Assembly (NCBI RefSeq): GCF_963678635.1
Contig: NC_087069.1
Coordinates: 4,943,472 to 5,007,471 of the forward strand
Direction: 5' to 3'
DNA from: Symsagittifera roscoffensis
Lineage: Eukaryota; Xenacoelomorpha; Acoela; Convolutidae
Length of the DNA: 64,000 bases
The position numbers and the translations under genes were made by a program. Positions 48,033 through 59,260 of this stretch are shown here, piece by piece. Below the pieces are notes generated by a model. It had not been told where the DNA came from and searched no databases. It saw only the letters and a program-made list of their open reading frames with translations. Numbering within the stretch: position 1 is the stretch's first letter; each line of letters begins with the position of its first letter.

Positions 48033-49640
48033 ATGGATCATTGTGAGTGTACCTCGTGTGGCGAAAAATATCCTAGTATTCAATTTTTCCATTGTACACA
48101 TTTTGCGGAAAAACAAGAGGTTGATGGAGCTGTTGACAAGTTGTGCGAGTCCTGCATTGTTCCTCACATTAGAAAACATGCTCAAGACGTAACTGATGCC
48201 AAAGGCAACAAACCTTTAATTTGCACAGAGCATAAGATACTGAGACTCCAGTACTGCAGGACCTGCGATCTTGCTTTCTGCTCGCAGTGTGTTAGTTATC
48301 ATAGTAAGCATGAATTTCAAACTCTTGCCGAAAAAGACAAAGAGTTGAAAAAAGTGATTCACGAAATTTTGACGGATTTAGAAACTGTGAAAGAAAAACC
48401 GTTGAGGTTGAAGAAAGAAGAATTATCTAAAATAGTGGAAGAAAAACGCCAAGAGATAGAAAACCTAAAGCAATTCGTTGATGCGAAATTGAACCAAATT
48501 AAGTTAAAAACCGATGAAATACTTGACAGAAAACTCGAGGGAATCATAGCAGAAGAAAATGAGTTGAATAATGATGTGGTTGATTTGGGAAATATGCAGG
48601 CAAAGTGTAGAACATTGTTGGGTATGTCTACTGCTTCACTTATAGAAACACTGCCCAAAATACGACTCGAGATTGAGACGTTGAACAAAGCCTATCAGCG
48701 CTCGATGACAAAAGAAGTTAAATTAACTATTGTCGATGTGAACTCATTGGATTACTTAATCAAGGATTCCGAGATCAATATTTTGAAAGCTGTCGAAGAA
48801 CAAAGAATAACAGAAGAAACTACAGTTTTCTTAGCTCCGTCTCTGAGTGCTGATGAGGCTCTAGCTCATGAATTCCATAAAGATCCTCACGGAGGTCTCA
48901 AAATATCAAAACTAGATGTAGATTGTTATGGAACAAAGCGCCAAATCAGTTCTTCGTACACTCTTCCTGTCTCTTCAAATCTAAAAGTAAAGAGAGTGTT
49001 TCCTATGGGGTATCAAGTACTGATCAAGTTTGACACTGGTATATTGATTTTGTTTGATATCAGCCAGAAAACTTTCAGGGTTTTTGAACAGCCTGCCATT
49101 ATTTCTCTGTTATGGCCGTATTGTAACTATAGTAATACTATTGCATGGTCATATTGGGACGAAGAAAGAAAGAAGATTAAATTTACTCATGACGATATGT
49201 GTGAAATTGAGTGTGAGCAGAAGCCATTTATTCGAATGAGCTGTTCTAATTCAAATCTAATGTGTTTTGTAGATGCAAACCAAAAAATCATAAGTGTTGA
49301 TACCTGCATGAAAAAGGTTCAGCAAAAACCAGAAATCCAAGCCCAGCAGCACCAAGTCCAATCTATTGACTGTATATCTACTTATCATAACTATCTGTTT
49401 GTCTGGTCCGCTTCAGTCAAAGCAGTGAGTTACATTCTAAAGGACAGCGCAGGGAATTTCCGCACAATGCAAAAGATATCTTGGCTCGACAAGCCTGAAA
49501 TTTTCGAAGTGAATCTAAAAGAAATACTTGGGGAGAAATCATTCGTACTAGTGCCTTCAGTGAAGCCTGAAGACTCACAGGAGGACAAATATGACTTGTT
49601 TGGTGTTTGGTTAGGACAGCTTTCCTCCAAGCTAAGATAA
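48033..49640 (+). CDS. B-box zinc-finger/coiled-coil (TRIM-like) protein, intronless
   Basis: A single open frame of 535 aa. Residues 6-49 have paired Cys/His (C6, C9, C21, C38, C41, H45, H49), like a B-box 1. Residues 64-93 form a clear B-box 2: C64, H67, C75, C78, C83, C86, H90, H93, with spacing C-x2-H-x7-C-x2-C-x4-C-x2-C-x3-H-x2-H. Residues ~96-240 are charged and heptad-like, a coiled coil. Residues ~300-535 are beta-rich with aromatic repeats and may be a worn propeller; no NHL or SPRY motif is evident. There is no RING before the B-boxes, so E3 ligase activity is not expected from sequence. TRIM-family members without RING act as scaffolds or in RNA/innate-immune regulation. The lack of introns, unlike the other genes here, suggests a retrocopy or an expanded intronless family. 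The start is the first ATG, after an acceptor-like tttag. Confidence 0.88.
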   Translation: MDHCECTSCGEKYPSIQFFHCTHFAEKQEVDGAVDKLCESCIVPHIRKHAQDVTDAKGNKPLICTEHKILRLQYCRTCDLAFCSQCVSYHSKHEFQTLAEKDKELKKVIHEILTDLETVKEKPLRLKKEELSKIVEEKRQEIENLKQFVDAKLNQIKLKTDEILDRKLEGIIAEENELNNDVVDLGNMQAKCRTLLGMSTASLIETLPKIRLEIETLNKAYQRSMTKEVKLTIVDVNSLDYLIKDSEINILKAVEEQRITEETTVFLAPSLSADEALAHEFHKDPHGGLKISKLDVDCYGTKRQISSSYTLPVSSNLKVKRVFPMGYQVLIKFDTGILILFDISQKTFRVFEQPAIISLLWPYCNYSNTIAWSYWDEERKKIKFTHDDMCEIECEQKPFIRMSCSNSNLMCFVDANQKIISVDTCMKKVQQKPEIQAQQHQVQSIDCISTYHNYLFVWSASVKAVSYILKDSAGNFRTMQKISWLDKPEIFEVNLKEILGEKSFVLVPSVKPEDSQEDKYDLFGVWLGQLSSKLR

Positions 49641-50030
49641 TTTTCTGAAACACTGCTTTCATAGAAAAACCATATGATATAGCTTTAGAAGAACCATAAA
49701 AATTTAGTAGGTTATTCTTATAAAGTAAAGTATGAACGAGAGTGCAAAGGCCCCAAACAAGTATTATCACAGTGAAAGCTTTTAAAAAACTTTTTTTTAA
49801 TATGATGATTGTCTAACTTTTCCTTGTAGTTGTAAATTCATTCGCAATGTATATAATTAAATGCGTTTTAACTGTTTTACAAAACATTTCATCAGATCAG
49901 ATCACTTGATTTTGTACAAATGGTGAATAGAAGGCTAGAATAGATTTTCAGAGATTATTTCAAATTTTAGGCCATTTGAAGTATATTCATACATTTATAA
50001 TTTTATCTGATTTATAACATTTTTGACAAG
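49641..50030. other. 3' flank of the B-box gene
   Basis: AT-rich. No canonical aataaa is seen; ataaaaatt (about 49696) and ataattaaa (about 49853) are the nearest candidates. Confidence 0.4.
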
Positions 50031-50450
50031 AAAATATCTTTAGAGTTTCAGAAATAGCAGACTAAAATCCTGGAGACGGAAAAAGAAAAAAATACTTAGA
50101 CGCGAAATTCCAATAGACTTTTTTGCTGTTCATTTTTATTTATTCAATTTTTTGAATTTTTCTTAGTTCTATCTGATTTACAAATTTTATTTCAGGAAAA
50201 CATCTTCAGGGTTTCAGAATTAGCGAATTTAAAAGCTGCGAGTGATAAACAAAAAAATATTGACGCAAAAGCCATTTTAGGCCATTTGCGATGAGTTTTT
50301 GTTTTTCAATTTTATTCATAAAGTTTTCCGATTCTCAATTTTTTTGAGAAACAAACTATTTAGAGTCTCAAAAGTTGCAAATTTACAAGCTGAAAACCGA
50401 AAAAAATATATATATAGTATACGCAAAAGATCCAATGTTTTTTTGCTGTT
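50030..50450. repeat. Degenerate ~160-bp tandem repeat, three units
   Basis: Words agagtttcagaaatagc, agggtttcagaattagc and agagtctcaaaagttgc occur at about 50043, 50207 and 50360. Each is followed by a gaaaaa-rich block, then acgc.aaa..cca and a ttttt-rich tail. Confidence 0.65.
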
Positions 50451-50775
50451 CAGCTATGGATATACAAAACATACCTGTTTTAAAAATCTAATGTTAGATG
50501 AGTTGCAAAAGGTGGTCTATTTTAGTGATGATCGTAGGTTGACAAAAGGTCTTTTTATCCAAGTTTTTTTGATTGTATGAATGCAAGAAAAGTTGAATAA
50601 TATACTTCTATCTGTTTGCATTTCCACCATTCTGTCTGCTTTTTTCGGCCGATAGTTTCTTGCAGCTTCATAGTCCAATGCTGATTTTTTTCTACTTTTT
50701 TAGAAGTTTCAAAAAATCTTAAATAAATAATGAAATTTATTTATTTAAAGATAACTTAAAGAGGAATTGACTTGA

Positions 50776-51910
50776 CTTGACTTTAAGTGACCCGGGTTGA
50801 CGTCCATAAAAGAAAAATGCTTATCATACAATTTCATATATGATGACTATGGAAAAAAGCTTATCATACAATTTTCATACAAAATTTACAAACTGTTTTG
50901 AACGTTTTTAGAGAAATACTTCTGTTCTATTTCCATCTTTTGAATCTTTCTGCTCAATAAAAACATGATTTTAACTTTGGTTAAAAAAAATGCTTACCAT
51001 AATGTTTTCCTATATCAAAATTGTACGATAAGCATTTTGCTATAGAAAAAAAAAAATCTTCAAAATTATTTTAACAATGTTTCTGGATGAATTTACATGA
51101 GTTTAAAAAATTTTTTATTGAAAGAATGCAATTTTACTCTCAAAAACATGATTTTTGTTGGTAAAAAATGCTGAAAAATGTAAAAAAATTGAAAAATGTA
51201 TGATATTCATTTTTTCATAAGCAAAAACACAAAATTGAGGTAAAAACTCTCTAATCCCTTTTTTTGGTTGCTAACTTGATTTTATGCTTAAAATACATTT
51301 TGCTAAGAAAAAGTTTTGCCTACAAAAATTGACTTTTTGTGCTTATAACGTAGTCCAGGATGAATTTTTTACCCAAAAAATCCGAAAATCGCAAAAATTG
51401 TTTTTTTTTGTAAACACGATTATGATTTTATTATTTCATTAGCTAAGATAAAAATAAATTAAAAAAACAGGCCTTTTTCTCAGCTACTAAAATTTTCAAA
51501 CAAAAATTATCCAGCCATATACAAAAAGTTACATTTTTGGTATATAATTTCATGTGAAAATGTAAAAACTAACGTAGGTGGTAAAATTAACCAAATGCAG
51601 TTTATCTGCGTGGTAACTGCCAGTTTCACTCTGGGTTTTCTTGTGACAAAAAGTCCAGGGGTAGTGTTTCGGATGAAACACAAAATTTCAAAACAATTTT
51701 TTCTGATATTTTCATTTATGGAAAAAAGCCTTATCATACAATTTCATAGTATGGAAAAAATGCCTATCATAATATTTCGTAGCATGGAAAAAATGCTAAT
51801 CATGCCATTTTCATAGTTTTTTTTCGGTCTATGAAATAGTATGATAAATGTTTTTTTTTCATAATATGAAATAGTATGATAAGCATTTTTTGTCAATCCG
51901 GGGAATCAAG
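50776..51910. mobile_element. Foldback/MITE-like element with inverted ends (~1.1 kb)
   Basis: The left end has ccgggttgac (50792-50801) then aaaaatgcttatcatac (50814-50830). The right end is the inverse: gtatgataagcattttt (51874-51890), then gtcaatccgg (51892-51901). The two ends match over about 45 bp with small indels. No transposase frame lies inside; the interior is AT-rich with more copies of the aagcttatcatac word. Ends and target-site duplication are not exactly defined. Confidence 0.6.
51711..51890. repeat. ~33-bp minisatellite with direct and inverted copies
   Basis: atggaaaaaatgcttatcat-type units repeat head to tail at about 51717, 51752 and 51785, then appear inverted at about 51825-51890. 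In one plus frame this gives a repeated SMEKM..I peptide, a by-product of the repeat. Confidence 0.75.
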
Positions 51911-52969
51911 TTTCCGAAAACTTTTCGGGCTATTTATAAAGAATGGTTGTCTAGTAGTAAATAATTTGCAATCAATTTTCAAAGTATCAAAAATTAAAAA
52001 CGAGAAGTCATTATATAATTGAAACTCCAAAGGGGTCGTAATTATCCAGGTTATCCTGCAAAAACTGAAAGTTTGAATTGTTGATAAATGAAAGTTTTTT
52101 TTTCAATCTGATCAAAAACTTTTTCGATTCATGTTCAACTCGGGTTGGACAACTTGGTTTCAGTTTTCTGAGAGAGTGTACTATCTCATTATTTTTTGGT
52201 TCTAATCAATTTGCAGTAAGGTTGGTAAATTTCGAACAGCAATTTGTTGCAGTATTCCTACGATTTCCTTATGAAGAGTAATTTTTAGAGCAGTTTTCAG
52301 TTATCCCAAGTGGGAGGCAGGAGCGAATTAGACAAAAAAAAGCTGCACGAGGAAATTGTGTCGATTTTTTTTACTACAATTTGTTTTCAGTTTTCCTCTC
52401 AAATGCTTTCCCCTCATCGCATCAAAAACGAATCAAAACATACATTTTCATGTAGACCAAAATAGTTTTAGTTATGCCAAATGGCGTTTGATCCAGTTTT
52501 TCATATATGGACAACTTTTTGAAAGACTTTTTTGGTTAACTTCAAAACATCAAAGCAGTAGTTTGTGTTATTTTCTAATATATAAGTTTTCTAAATTGGT
52601 TAAAAATTGTTTTTTATTAAAATGATCAAAAATCAAAAATTTCTCTCATTTTTAAAACTAAACTTACTTTGATGATGCTTTTGCCATGCACAAGATTGTA
52701 TCAGATTGAAAAAATAGATGTACGAGGAATATATGCTATTGTTTTACTGTAGGAAGTAACTCTTTGAAATTTCTACTAAGTTTTCGTTGATTAAAAGTTC
52801 AGGATCAAAAATTTTTGAAAGAGCTTAGTTTTAGTAAATTTGGTCCATAGCAAATAAAGGACAGAATTATGTGGGTCGATATGTTCAACTAGTGAAAAAG
52901 GGTGAATAGATTATTTAATTAAGTCATATAATATACGGTAAGGCTTAGCACAAAAAAGTTTCCAGCAGC
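51911..52969. other. Intergenic, no gene recognised
   Basis: T-rich, with short frames lacking family features. Confidence 0.45.
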
Positions 52970-53524
52970 CTATTTTTGGCAGATAGAACAAGGTTGTTGG
53001 CCTGAAAGCCGGTAGAAAAACAATTCGGCAATGTTAATTTTGCCGTGTAGGTGAATGTCCCGGATGCAGACATTGAGGTACAGCCAGAAGTATAAGATGG
53101 TAGCTGTCACGTGGTTGATTCAATTAGTTGCTGAATAAGTTATACTTCTGTAAGAAATGATAAAATAAATTTGAGTTTGGAAGTCTTTATCGCATTACTA
53201 TGGTCTTTTTAAGATTGGTTTAAGGGTTGTTTATATAATTTGTGCCTGAAAATCTTACTGAGTGCCTGAAATTATTAAATGAGATCGCTACTTCTATATC
53301 GAAATTTTATTGCACTGAATGTTAAAAGAAGGTATGAGTGAAATTCGTAATTAAACAAATGACGTCATCGTGCTGTGCACTAAAATCGTGAAACATTAGG
53401 GACAGAAAATGTGTGTTTCTATGACGGTGTCGGTGAAATACTCGTCGGTGTCTACGATGGTCAAAAATAACGTCAAGTTTGACCATTGCTGATCATAGTA
53501 TGAAGACTTTGTGACTTCATGATT
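52970..53524 (-). CDS. Possible two exons of an unrecognised gene
   Basis: Minus-strand segment 53524-53396 follows a good acceptor (ccctaacag) and reads NHEVTKSSYYDQQW, later TIVDTDEYFTDTVIETHIF, with C-ending codons typical of coding DNA here. Segment 53103-52970 follows gtgacag and reads TILYFWLYLNVCIRDIHLHG then KINIAELFFYRLSG, to TAG. Joining them needs a weak donor (gtccct after HIF), so the link is uncertain. Both strands have open frames across this GC-richer patch, and a plus-strand gene is also possible. Probably a partial or decayed gene. Function unknown. Confidence 0.3.
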
Positions 53525-53874
53525 CTGTTAGGGTTTGCTTCTTTTGTTAGTTTTTTTGAAGAGATTTAGTAACAATTTTGAGCTTTTCTTCTATTCCATA
53601 AGGAGAGATAAGAATGAATGATTTTGAAAGCTGATCTTGACGTTGTGAAATTTTTTTTACAGGATATGTAGATATAAAAATGTAATTTTGCCACCTAAAT
53701 CGTAAGATTTCTTGATGAGGCTTCATATTCATAAATTGATAGAGTATAAAGAGTTCTTCTCATGGTTTGAGTGGGAATTTGTTGAAACCTGCAAAACTTA
53801 TTTCGACTGTGATCATAATTAGCTAATATGTTTTGTTATATATTTATCGGATTAGTCGACTGAGGTTAACAAAA

Positions 53875-54078
53875 TGCATGGAGAGTGTTGAAGAAGGGGA
53901 ACCAGAGTGGCTCAGAAGGCGGAAAGTGATCGAGGCTGAGGGGGGACAAAAACCGCGTCGTAAATCTCCTACCTTCTCTTTTCAGCATAGACTAAAATTA
54001 ATATTGTTCCAAGAAAGAAACTTTCCCCGCACTGGAGTTTCATGGGAAATAATTGATTGCAATAGATTATATCGCTAA
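53875..54078 (+). CDS. Small ORF, acidic then basic, unrecognised
   Basis: Reads MESVEEGEPEWLRRRKVIEA onward for 67 residues. First codon positions are strongly G/A-rich for the first 25 codons, as in real genes. The later part runs toward ATTA-rich repeat DNA and may not be coding. The word tggctcagaagg inside also resembles a tRNA A box, but no B box follows. Confidence 0.25.
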   Translation, partial: CMESVEEGEPEWLRRRKVIEAEGGQKPRRKSPTFSFQHRLKLILFQERNFPRTGVSWEIIDCNRLYR

Positions 54079-54234
54079 ACAATTTAACCCATATAATCGA
54101 TTTTCATGACCCATTCAACAATGAAAATGGATTATAATCGAATAATTTTAAAATCCATTTTAATCGCTTGTTTTGAAAATATAATTGATTTTTCCAGTCC
54201 ACAAAACTCCAAGAAAATAGATTTTTTTCTGCCT

Positions 54235-54520
54235 ACTACCCCACCCACTCCCCCACTATATCCCTCTTTATTTTACCCACCACTTCTATCCACCACCACC
54301 ACCCCTCACTGTTTTACCCCACTGCTTTGGCGTATAAACAGTCTAGTTACCTGCAACCGCCCCTCCCCCACATACGGTGGCGGTGGCCTAAACAGCTGAG
54401 GGGGGAGGGGTAGTCGAGAGGGGTTGTTGTTAGAAATGGTGATGGACCAGTTTATGTATATCCCAGGGGTAGTGGGTGGGAGAGGGGCAGTTGGTGGGGG
54501 CGTAGTGGGCGAATTGTAAT
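54235..54520. repeat. C-rich then G-rich strand-switching tract
   Basis: Plus strand runs of ccacc/ccccc (54235-54365) are followed by gggggaggggtag/gggtggg (54396-54510). The word aacagctgaggggggagggg (about 54391) recurs in variant form near 55812 (aacagcgaggggggagg). Confidence 0.75.
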
Positions 54521-54749
54521 TTTTTACGATGGCGATGGTGAAAAAAATAACTGTTAAATAAAAAGTTAAAATGCCAAATTGAGCAAGTAGAGAAATTTAA
54601 ATGTATAAAATCTTAAGTGAAAAATTTAGTTTATGAAACGTAATCTGTGACAACTGCACTAAAAATGAAGTAAGATAACTTACAAAACTTGCAAAATCCG
54701 GACGCCCCCTTCCTCAGGGATTCGACCCCCTGCCGACCCAAAGAATCCC

Positions 54750-55095
54750 CCCTTTGATAATTTAAGAAATCCATTTTTGGCCGAGCAACCCTAAAATTTT
54801 TCTAAAGGCGCCTTTGAGGCAAATAAATACTAACTTTGAGGGGGAGCGCGCGCCAAAAAACTCAATTGTTTTGTCAAAATTTTTCAAAAAGTGCCCAAAA
54901 ACGGCTTTTTTGACTGTTTTTTTTTAATTTGCCTCCGGCGCTGAAAATTTTGCCCAAAATAGTGGAAAAACAGTGCTTTGGGAGAGCTCGAAAAATTAAT
55001 TTGGTGGACCTAAAAAAAACGTTCGTCTAAATTTTCGAAAATTTTTTGAAAATCCACCACCCGCCCTCGAGAAAATCCCAGATCCGCCACTTCTT
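54750..55095. repeat. Dispersed repeat family A, copy 2
   Basis: Ordered match to 7615-7870 (see copy 1). It ends ccagatccgccact. Just upstream, the minus strand of 54710-54740 holds ggggtcgaatccc, a B-box-like word. Confidence 0.65.
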
Positions 55096-55438
55096 ATGTC
55101 TATACATAATTTTTATTGGATTGTAATCGATAATAATTAATTAACGGATTTTCATTGATTTAAAAAATATTTGGATTTTAATCCATTTTACTGACTATAA
55201 AATGACAATTTAAACGATTATTATCCATGAAATTCCATTGCGGGTTGAGTATATGGTTGTTCAATCAATTGTGCACATTGTTCTTATGCGTCTTTTAAAT
55301 TTTGTGTAAGGCTTTGGTGACTTGGGTGATATTGGTGTCGGTTTTCTTTGCGCTGGATTCACCACTTGTATAGAGAGTCAGAGATGTGTATTTGTTTGCC
55401 TTGCTATTTTATGTTTTTTAATTGGTTGCCCGCATTAT

Positions 55439-55986
55439 GCGCCCATGGATTTTAACGGATTATAATGGATTACCAAGAGAAAATAATCCATTATAATCGA
55501 TTAAAGATGTAGATTGCCATTATAATCGATTTTTTTCGAAAAAAAATCAATTTTAATCCAACATACTCGATTTTAATACATTGTTATTAGAACTGAAATC
55601 AAATTTTTTTGCCAAGATTATATATTATAACTGATTTTTTTTTGAATTAAAAATCCATTATAATCCATTATAATCGATTATAATCCCTTTTTTTAGAACT
55701 AAATTTGATTACTTTTGCAGAAAATCTGCCCCTCTCCCAAAGTCTACGAAAAAATGCCCCCCCGTAGTCAAGCTGTGAAGAAAGATGGCGGGAGATGAGG
55801 AGGAGGGTGTAAACAGCGAGGGGGGAGGAGGAGAAAAATTAAGAGCCAATAAGACAAAAAGTAATAAATTTTAATGTAATTTTTTTTGATGGATTATAAT
55901 GAAATAAAAATTTAAAATAGATTTTTTGTAATTTTAAAGATACTGACCATATTATGATATTATAACCGATTGTGAGCCATGGGCGC
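55439..55986. mobile_element. Short element with ~28-bp inverted ends (MITE-like)
   Basis: Left end gcgcccatggattttaacgg (55439-55458, then attataat) is the near-exact inverse of the right end attataaccgat...gagccatgggcgc (55959-55986). The interior is ATTA repeats plus a g-rich patch, with no coding frame. A related end lies at 62888-62920 (ttataaccaatt..ggacgctcggtgc). Confidence 0.55.
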
Positions 55987-58584
55987 TCGGTGCCGGTGCT
56001 TTGTTTTCAATTTTTGACTGCGTTTTCCCTTTTTTGCGGTTTTTGCTAAGAGGCTTTTGAGGTTGTCGTAACGTTTTGAATTTTCGGAGTTCTAGTTCTT
56101 TTATATAACCTATTAATATTGCATCTATGGAAATTTTTAATATTTGAGCTAGAATTTTTTAAAAGGCTTAATAGAGTATTCAACAAGAACATTGTTTGTC
56201 TGTTTATCTGAAAGCAAAACAAAAAAAATGTTCTTCACCTTCTCTAAACACGAAAAAACCTAGAAAATTCTATTTATCTTATAATTTAGTTAAATAAATT
56301 CAAACATAAATGGACAACCCTAAATAATCAATAGTTAAAAGCACTGTAATGTATCCATTTGTGTGTCATCAATTTTGAGTTTATACATTTAGATTGTAAA
56401 TCTAAGCTAGGATTTTGGGCTAATGTTTTGCGCCTTTAAAAAAAATTTCGAGTTTTTTTTGTTCAGAAATGATTGCAGTTGATATTAGGTTTTGTCATCT
56501 AGCTCTAGTTTTTTTTTAAAAAGAGCGAACTGGAGTTGATTCGTCTTGTAATTGTTTCCAAAAACGCATTGTTTGAAATCTTAAGATTGAAGTTCGTTTT
56601 TTTATTTAAGCTTATGTCAATTCTGTAAAGTCGTAGTAAAGTCTTTGGAAAGGTCTTTCAACCTGCCTGTCGAACATAATTTGCCGGAGAAAAGTCTTTT
56701 TTAGTAATGTATCTTTTTGAATTCTAGAACTCAAGAAATACCAGTGTTTCATAAAGATGGATAGTAAAAATTCTCTATAAGAATTGGAGAACTTATCGAT
56801 GGAACTTTTACTGTAGCGGCAATCGGAGCATTGGCGGAGGAAGTGAATGATAAAAGCGGATTGAAATCCGGTATGAAGTCGAAATTGAACTTCAAAAAAT
56901 CATCAAGATGAAAAAACCGTGGTAAATATCAAAAGGGAATGGTGTCCAATGTTATTTGATCACTTGGAAAAGGTCAACAGAAAAACATAACGTGAATCAC
57001 AAAAGAAGTTTATTCTATGACTGAAAGCAGAGGGAGAATGAAACAATTAGGTTATTTCGAGCTGAATTTAGAGCTTTAGCAGGATGCTGCGATGTATGAA
57101 CATGAGAGAATTGGATTGCCAGCTGGAATTTTCAAGGACAACAGAGTCACCGGGAGAGATTTACAGATTCGCCCTAATTTGTGATCAGTGTGAGGGGGGT
57201 AGAACTCATACACGGGAAAATCGGCGAAACATGAGCTTGTGGGAATATTCTGCGGAGTAGTTCCGGAAACGAGGAGGAAGCAGAAAATAAAACGGACTGC
57301 AGGTTCGAGGAACGGTAAACACAAGGAAATGTTTACAACTGTGATGCCTTCAACTTTACATTGGAACACATTCACATATGACCAAAGCAAAACACAAAGT
57401 TGAAAAATCGGCCTCTCTAAATGGACAAAATGGGGATTGCGTGGAGGCATTAACCAGTGGACAAACCAGAGTTGGCATGGTGCAAGAAGAAAAAACACCA
57501 CCATTAACCAGTGCGTATCGAGAAAAAGTTTATAGGAAAAGTCTTCTTGATTGGTAAATCAGAAAAACCAATCAATTGGGTCGTCGTCTGACTCGCCAAT
57601 CAAATAGTTTGGTCAATTAGGAGGATCTGTAACGACCTCAAAAAAAGAATTCCCAGTGCCCGTTTTCAGGCAAACCTGTCGGGGGAACAAAATGAATGTG
57701 GGTGTTCACCAGTGATGAATTTTGGCTTGATTGATTTCAAATATACCGTAGGTAAAGAAAACCCATAATTGGTGCCAGGTAAAGACTAGTTGCTCACTTA
57801 CAAGAACAATAGGATCAGTATGCTCGGTAAAGGCAGAAGTAACGATTGATCGGAAGAATTTGCGCCTCACGAGAAAGAATTTGTCCTTGCAGATAATCAC
57901 CAGTCAAATCTGGGTCCAATTTGATGGCCCCTGAACTGAATTTCCTGCAACATAAAAGAGTAAGGGAGTCAAAGAAGAAAAGGAAAACGATGAGTAGGAC
58001 CATGAAATAGACAATTGCCAAACAAATTTGGGTAAGTTTTTTTCCTACAGTATTTTTTGCAATAGGAAAAACTAGTACTGTAGAGGATCAAGCGAATTTC
58101 TTCGACAAGTTAGGACCAATCCAACAAAATCAAGCAAGGGTGCCAATATATTTTTGGGATGAGTCATATAAGGAAGTATTGCAAAAATATGGTGCTAAAA
58201 CTTGCAATACTAAGTATAGTAAAATTAGAGAAATGATCGGATTAGCATTTCGTATCCCAAGTCTGAGTCACAAAAAAGAACGATGACAGTATAAAATTGG
58301 CATTAGAACAAAGTTAGGCAAACAGAGAAGTAAAAAAACCCAAATATAGACAAATTGGTGGACATGACAAGCCAGTTTATCGCGGAACTGAATGGGGGAC
58401 ATTTGTTATACAACTTATGATTCTACATACGTCTATCGAAAGGTATCTTTGATAGAGAAAACAAGCAAACAATTCAATTTACACTCAAATAGGGGATGTC
58501 TACCGGTGTCTACCAATTTGAAAAAAGATTCCACTGGTAAAGTACAAATTTCGAAAAAAAACACAATCACAAAAAAAATCACAG

Positions 58585-58960
58585 GTCTACGCTTTCAGTG
58601 ATAGTATCTTGATGGCATCGAAAAAGAACCAAGATCGAGCTTGAGGCTTTCTTTGGGATAAATTTAGACCATAGAACGTAGCAAACTCTCCGAAAATTGC
58701 GAAAATACGAAAACGCAAAATCAAGATGCTATTAGTCGGGGCTCGGAATTAGCTGCTCGGGATTCGACCTACCGGTACGTAAAACAAAAGCGATTAACAA
58801 ATTGAATACAGCTAAAATCAAAAGTATTTAAGTCACTAAGGAAGTCTTTCACTAGCTTGCTCAACTTTTGTCGGAACTGGAGGTCTTGATTTTACGATTA
58901 GGACCGCTACTTAGCCAAAATATTAAAGCTTCCTGCATACAGGGATACAAAATGGCGTTG
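58585..58960 (+). pseudogene. Reverse-transcriptase remnant
   Basis: VYAFSDSILMASKKNQD sits where gypsy elements have the catalytic Y-x-D-D block followed by ILMASK, so the active site is damaged. Downstream frames show the usual KAIN...TK and LxxLL-like connection pieces with stops between. Confidence 0.5.
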
Positions 58961-59049
58961 TACTAATTAAAAATTTAGTAGCCAACAAAATGGGAGTATT
59001 CGGGATATGTCCTTCGGGAGTATTCGGGAGTATTCGGGCTACGACTGGC

Positions 59050-59260
59050 TCTGAGCAATGTCATATCAACACGGACGAAAAAGCTGGCGTCTTTATTCAA
59101 TCGCATCCCAATATTTAGACGAGGCTGAACGAAAGTACTCGGCGAACAAAAATGAGCTTCTAGTCGTTGTTTGGGCCACAAATCACTACCGAAACTAAAT
59201 TAACGAAAGATAGTTTACATTTGCTTCAGATCTCAATTCTTTCCAAAGGTGAAATAAAAC
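59050..59260 (+). pseudogene. RNase H domain remnant
   Basis: NTDEKAGVFIQSHP then, in another frame, YLDEAERKYSANKNELLVVV and WATNHYR match the gypsy pattern TDAS...G..LSQ / AE.nYs..E.ElLA.vwa..hfR. It is followed by INER.FTFASDLNSF with two stops. A triple gggagtattc minirepeat (about 58990-59037) lies just before it. Confidence 0.75.

Larger units (their letters stand above)
54090..55695. repeat. Clusters of TAATCC/GGATTA and ATCGATTA words
   Basis: Repeated ggattataatcg, aatccattataatc and atcgatta words in both orientations at about 54093-54190, 55125-55250, 55447-55580 and 55625-55690, interrupted by other repeats. A similar patch is at 62650-62920. Confidence 0.7.

Noticed and set aside
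48359-49770. Minus-strand frames of 109 and 117 codons
   Set aside because: Shadows of the B-box coding sequence on the opposite strand.
53881-53960. tRNA gene suggested by tggctcagaagg
   Set aside because: An A-box-like word only. No B box, no cloverleaf and no T-run follows at tRNA distance.
57076-57504. 142-codon minus-strand frame and splice-like signals at about 57.66-57.96 kb on the minus strand
   Set aside because: The minus strand of an A-rich retroelement mimics pyrimidine tracts and open frames. The exon between the signals has a stop in every frame.
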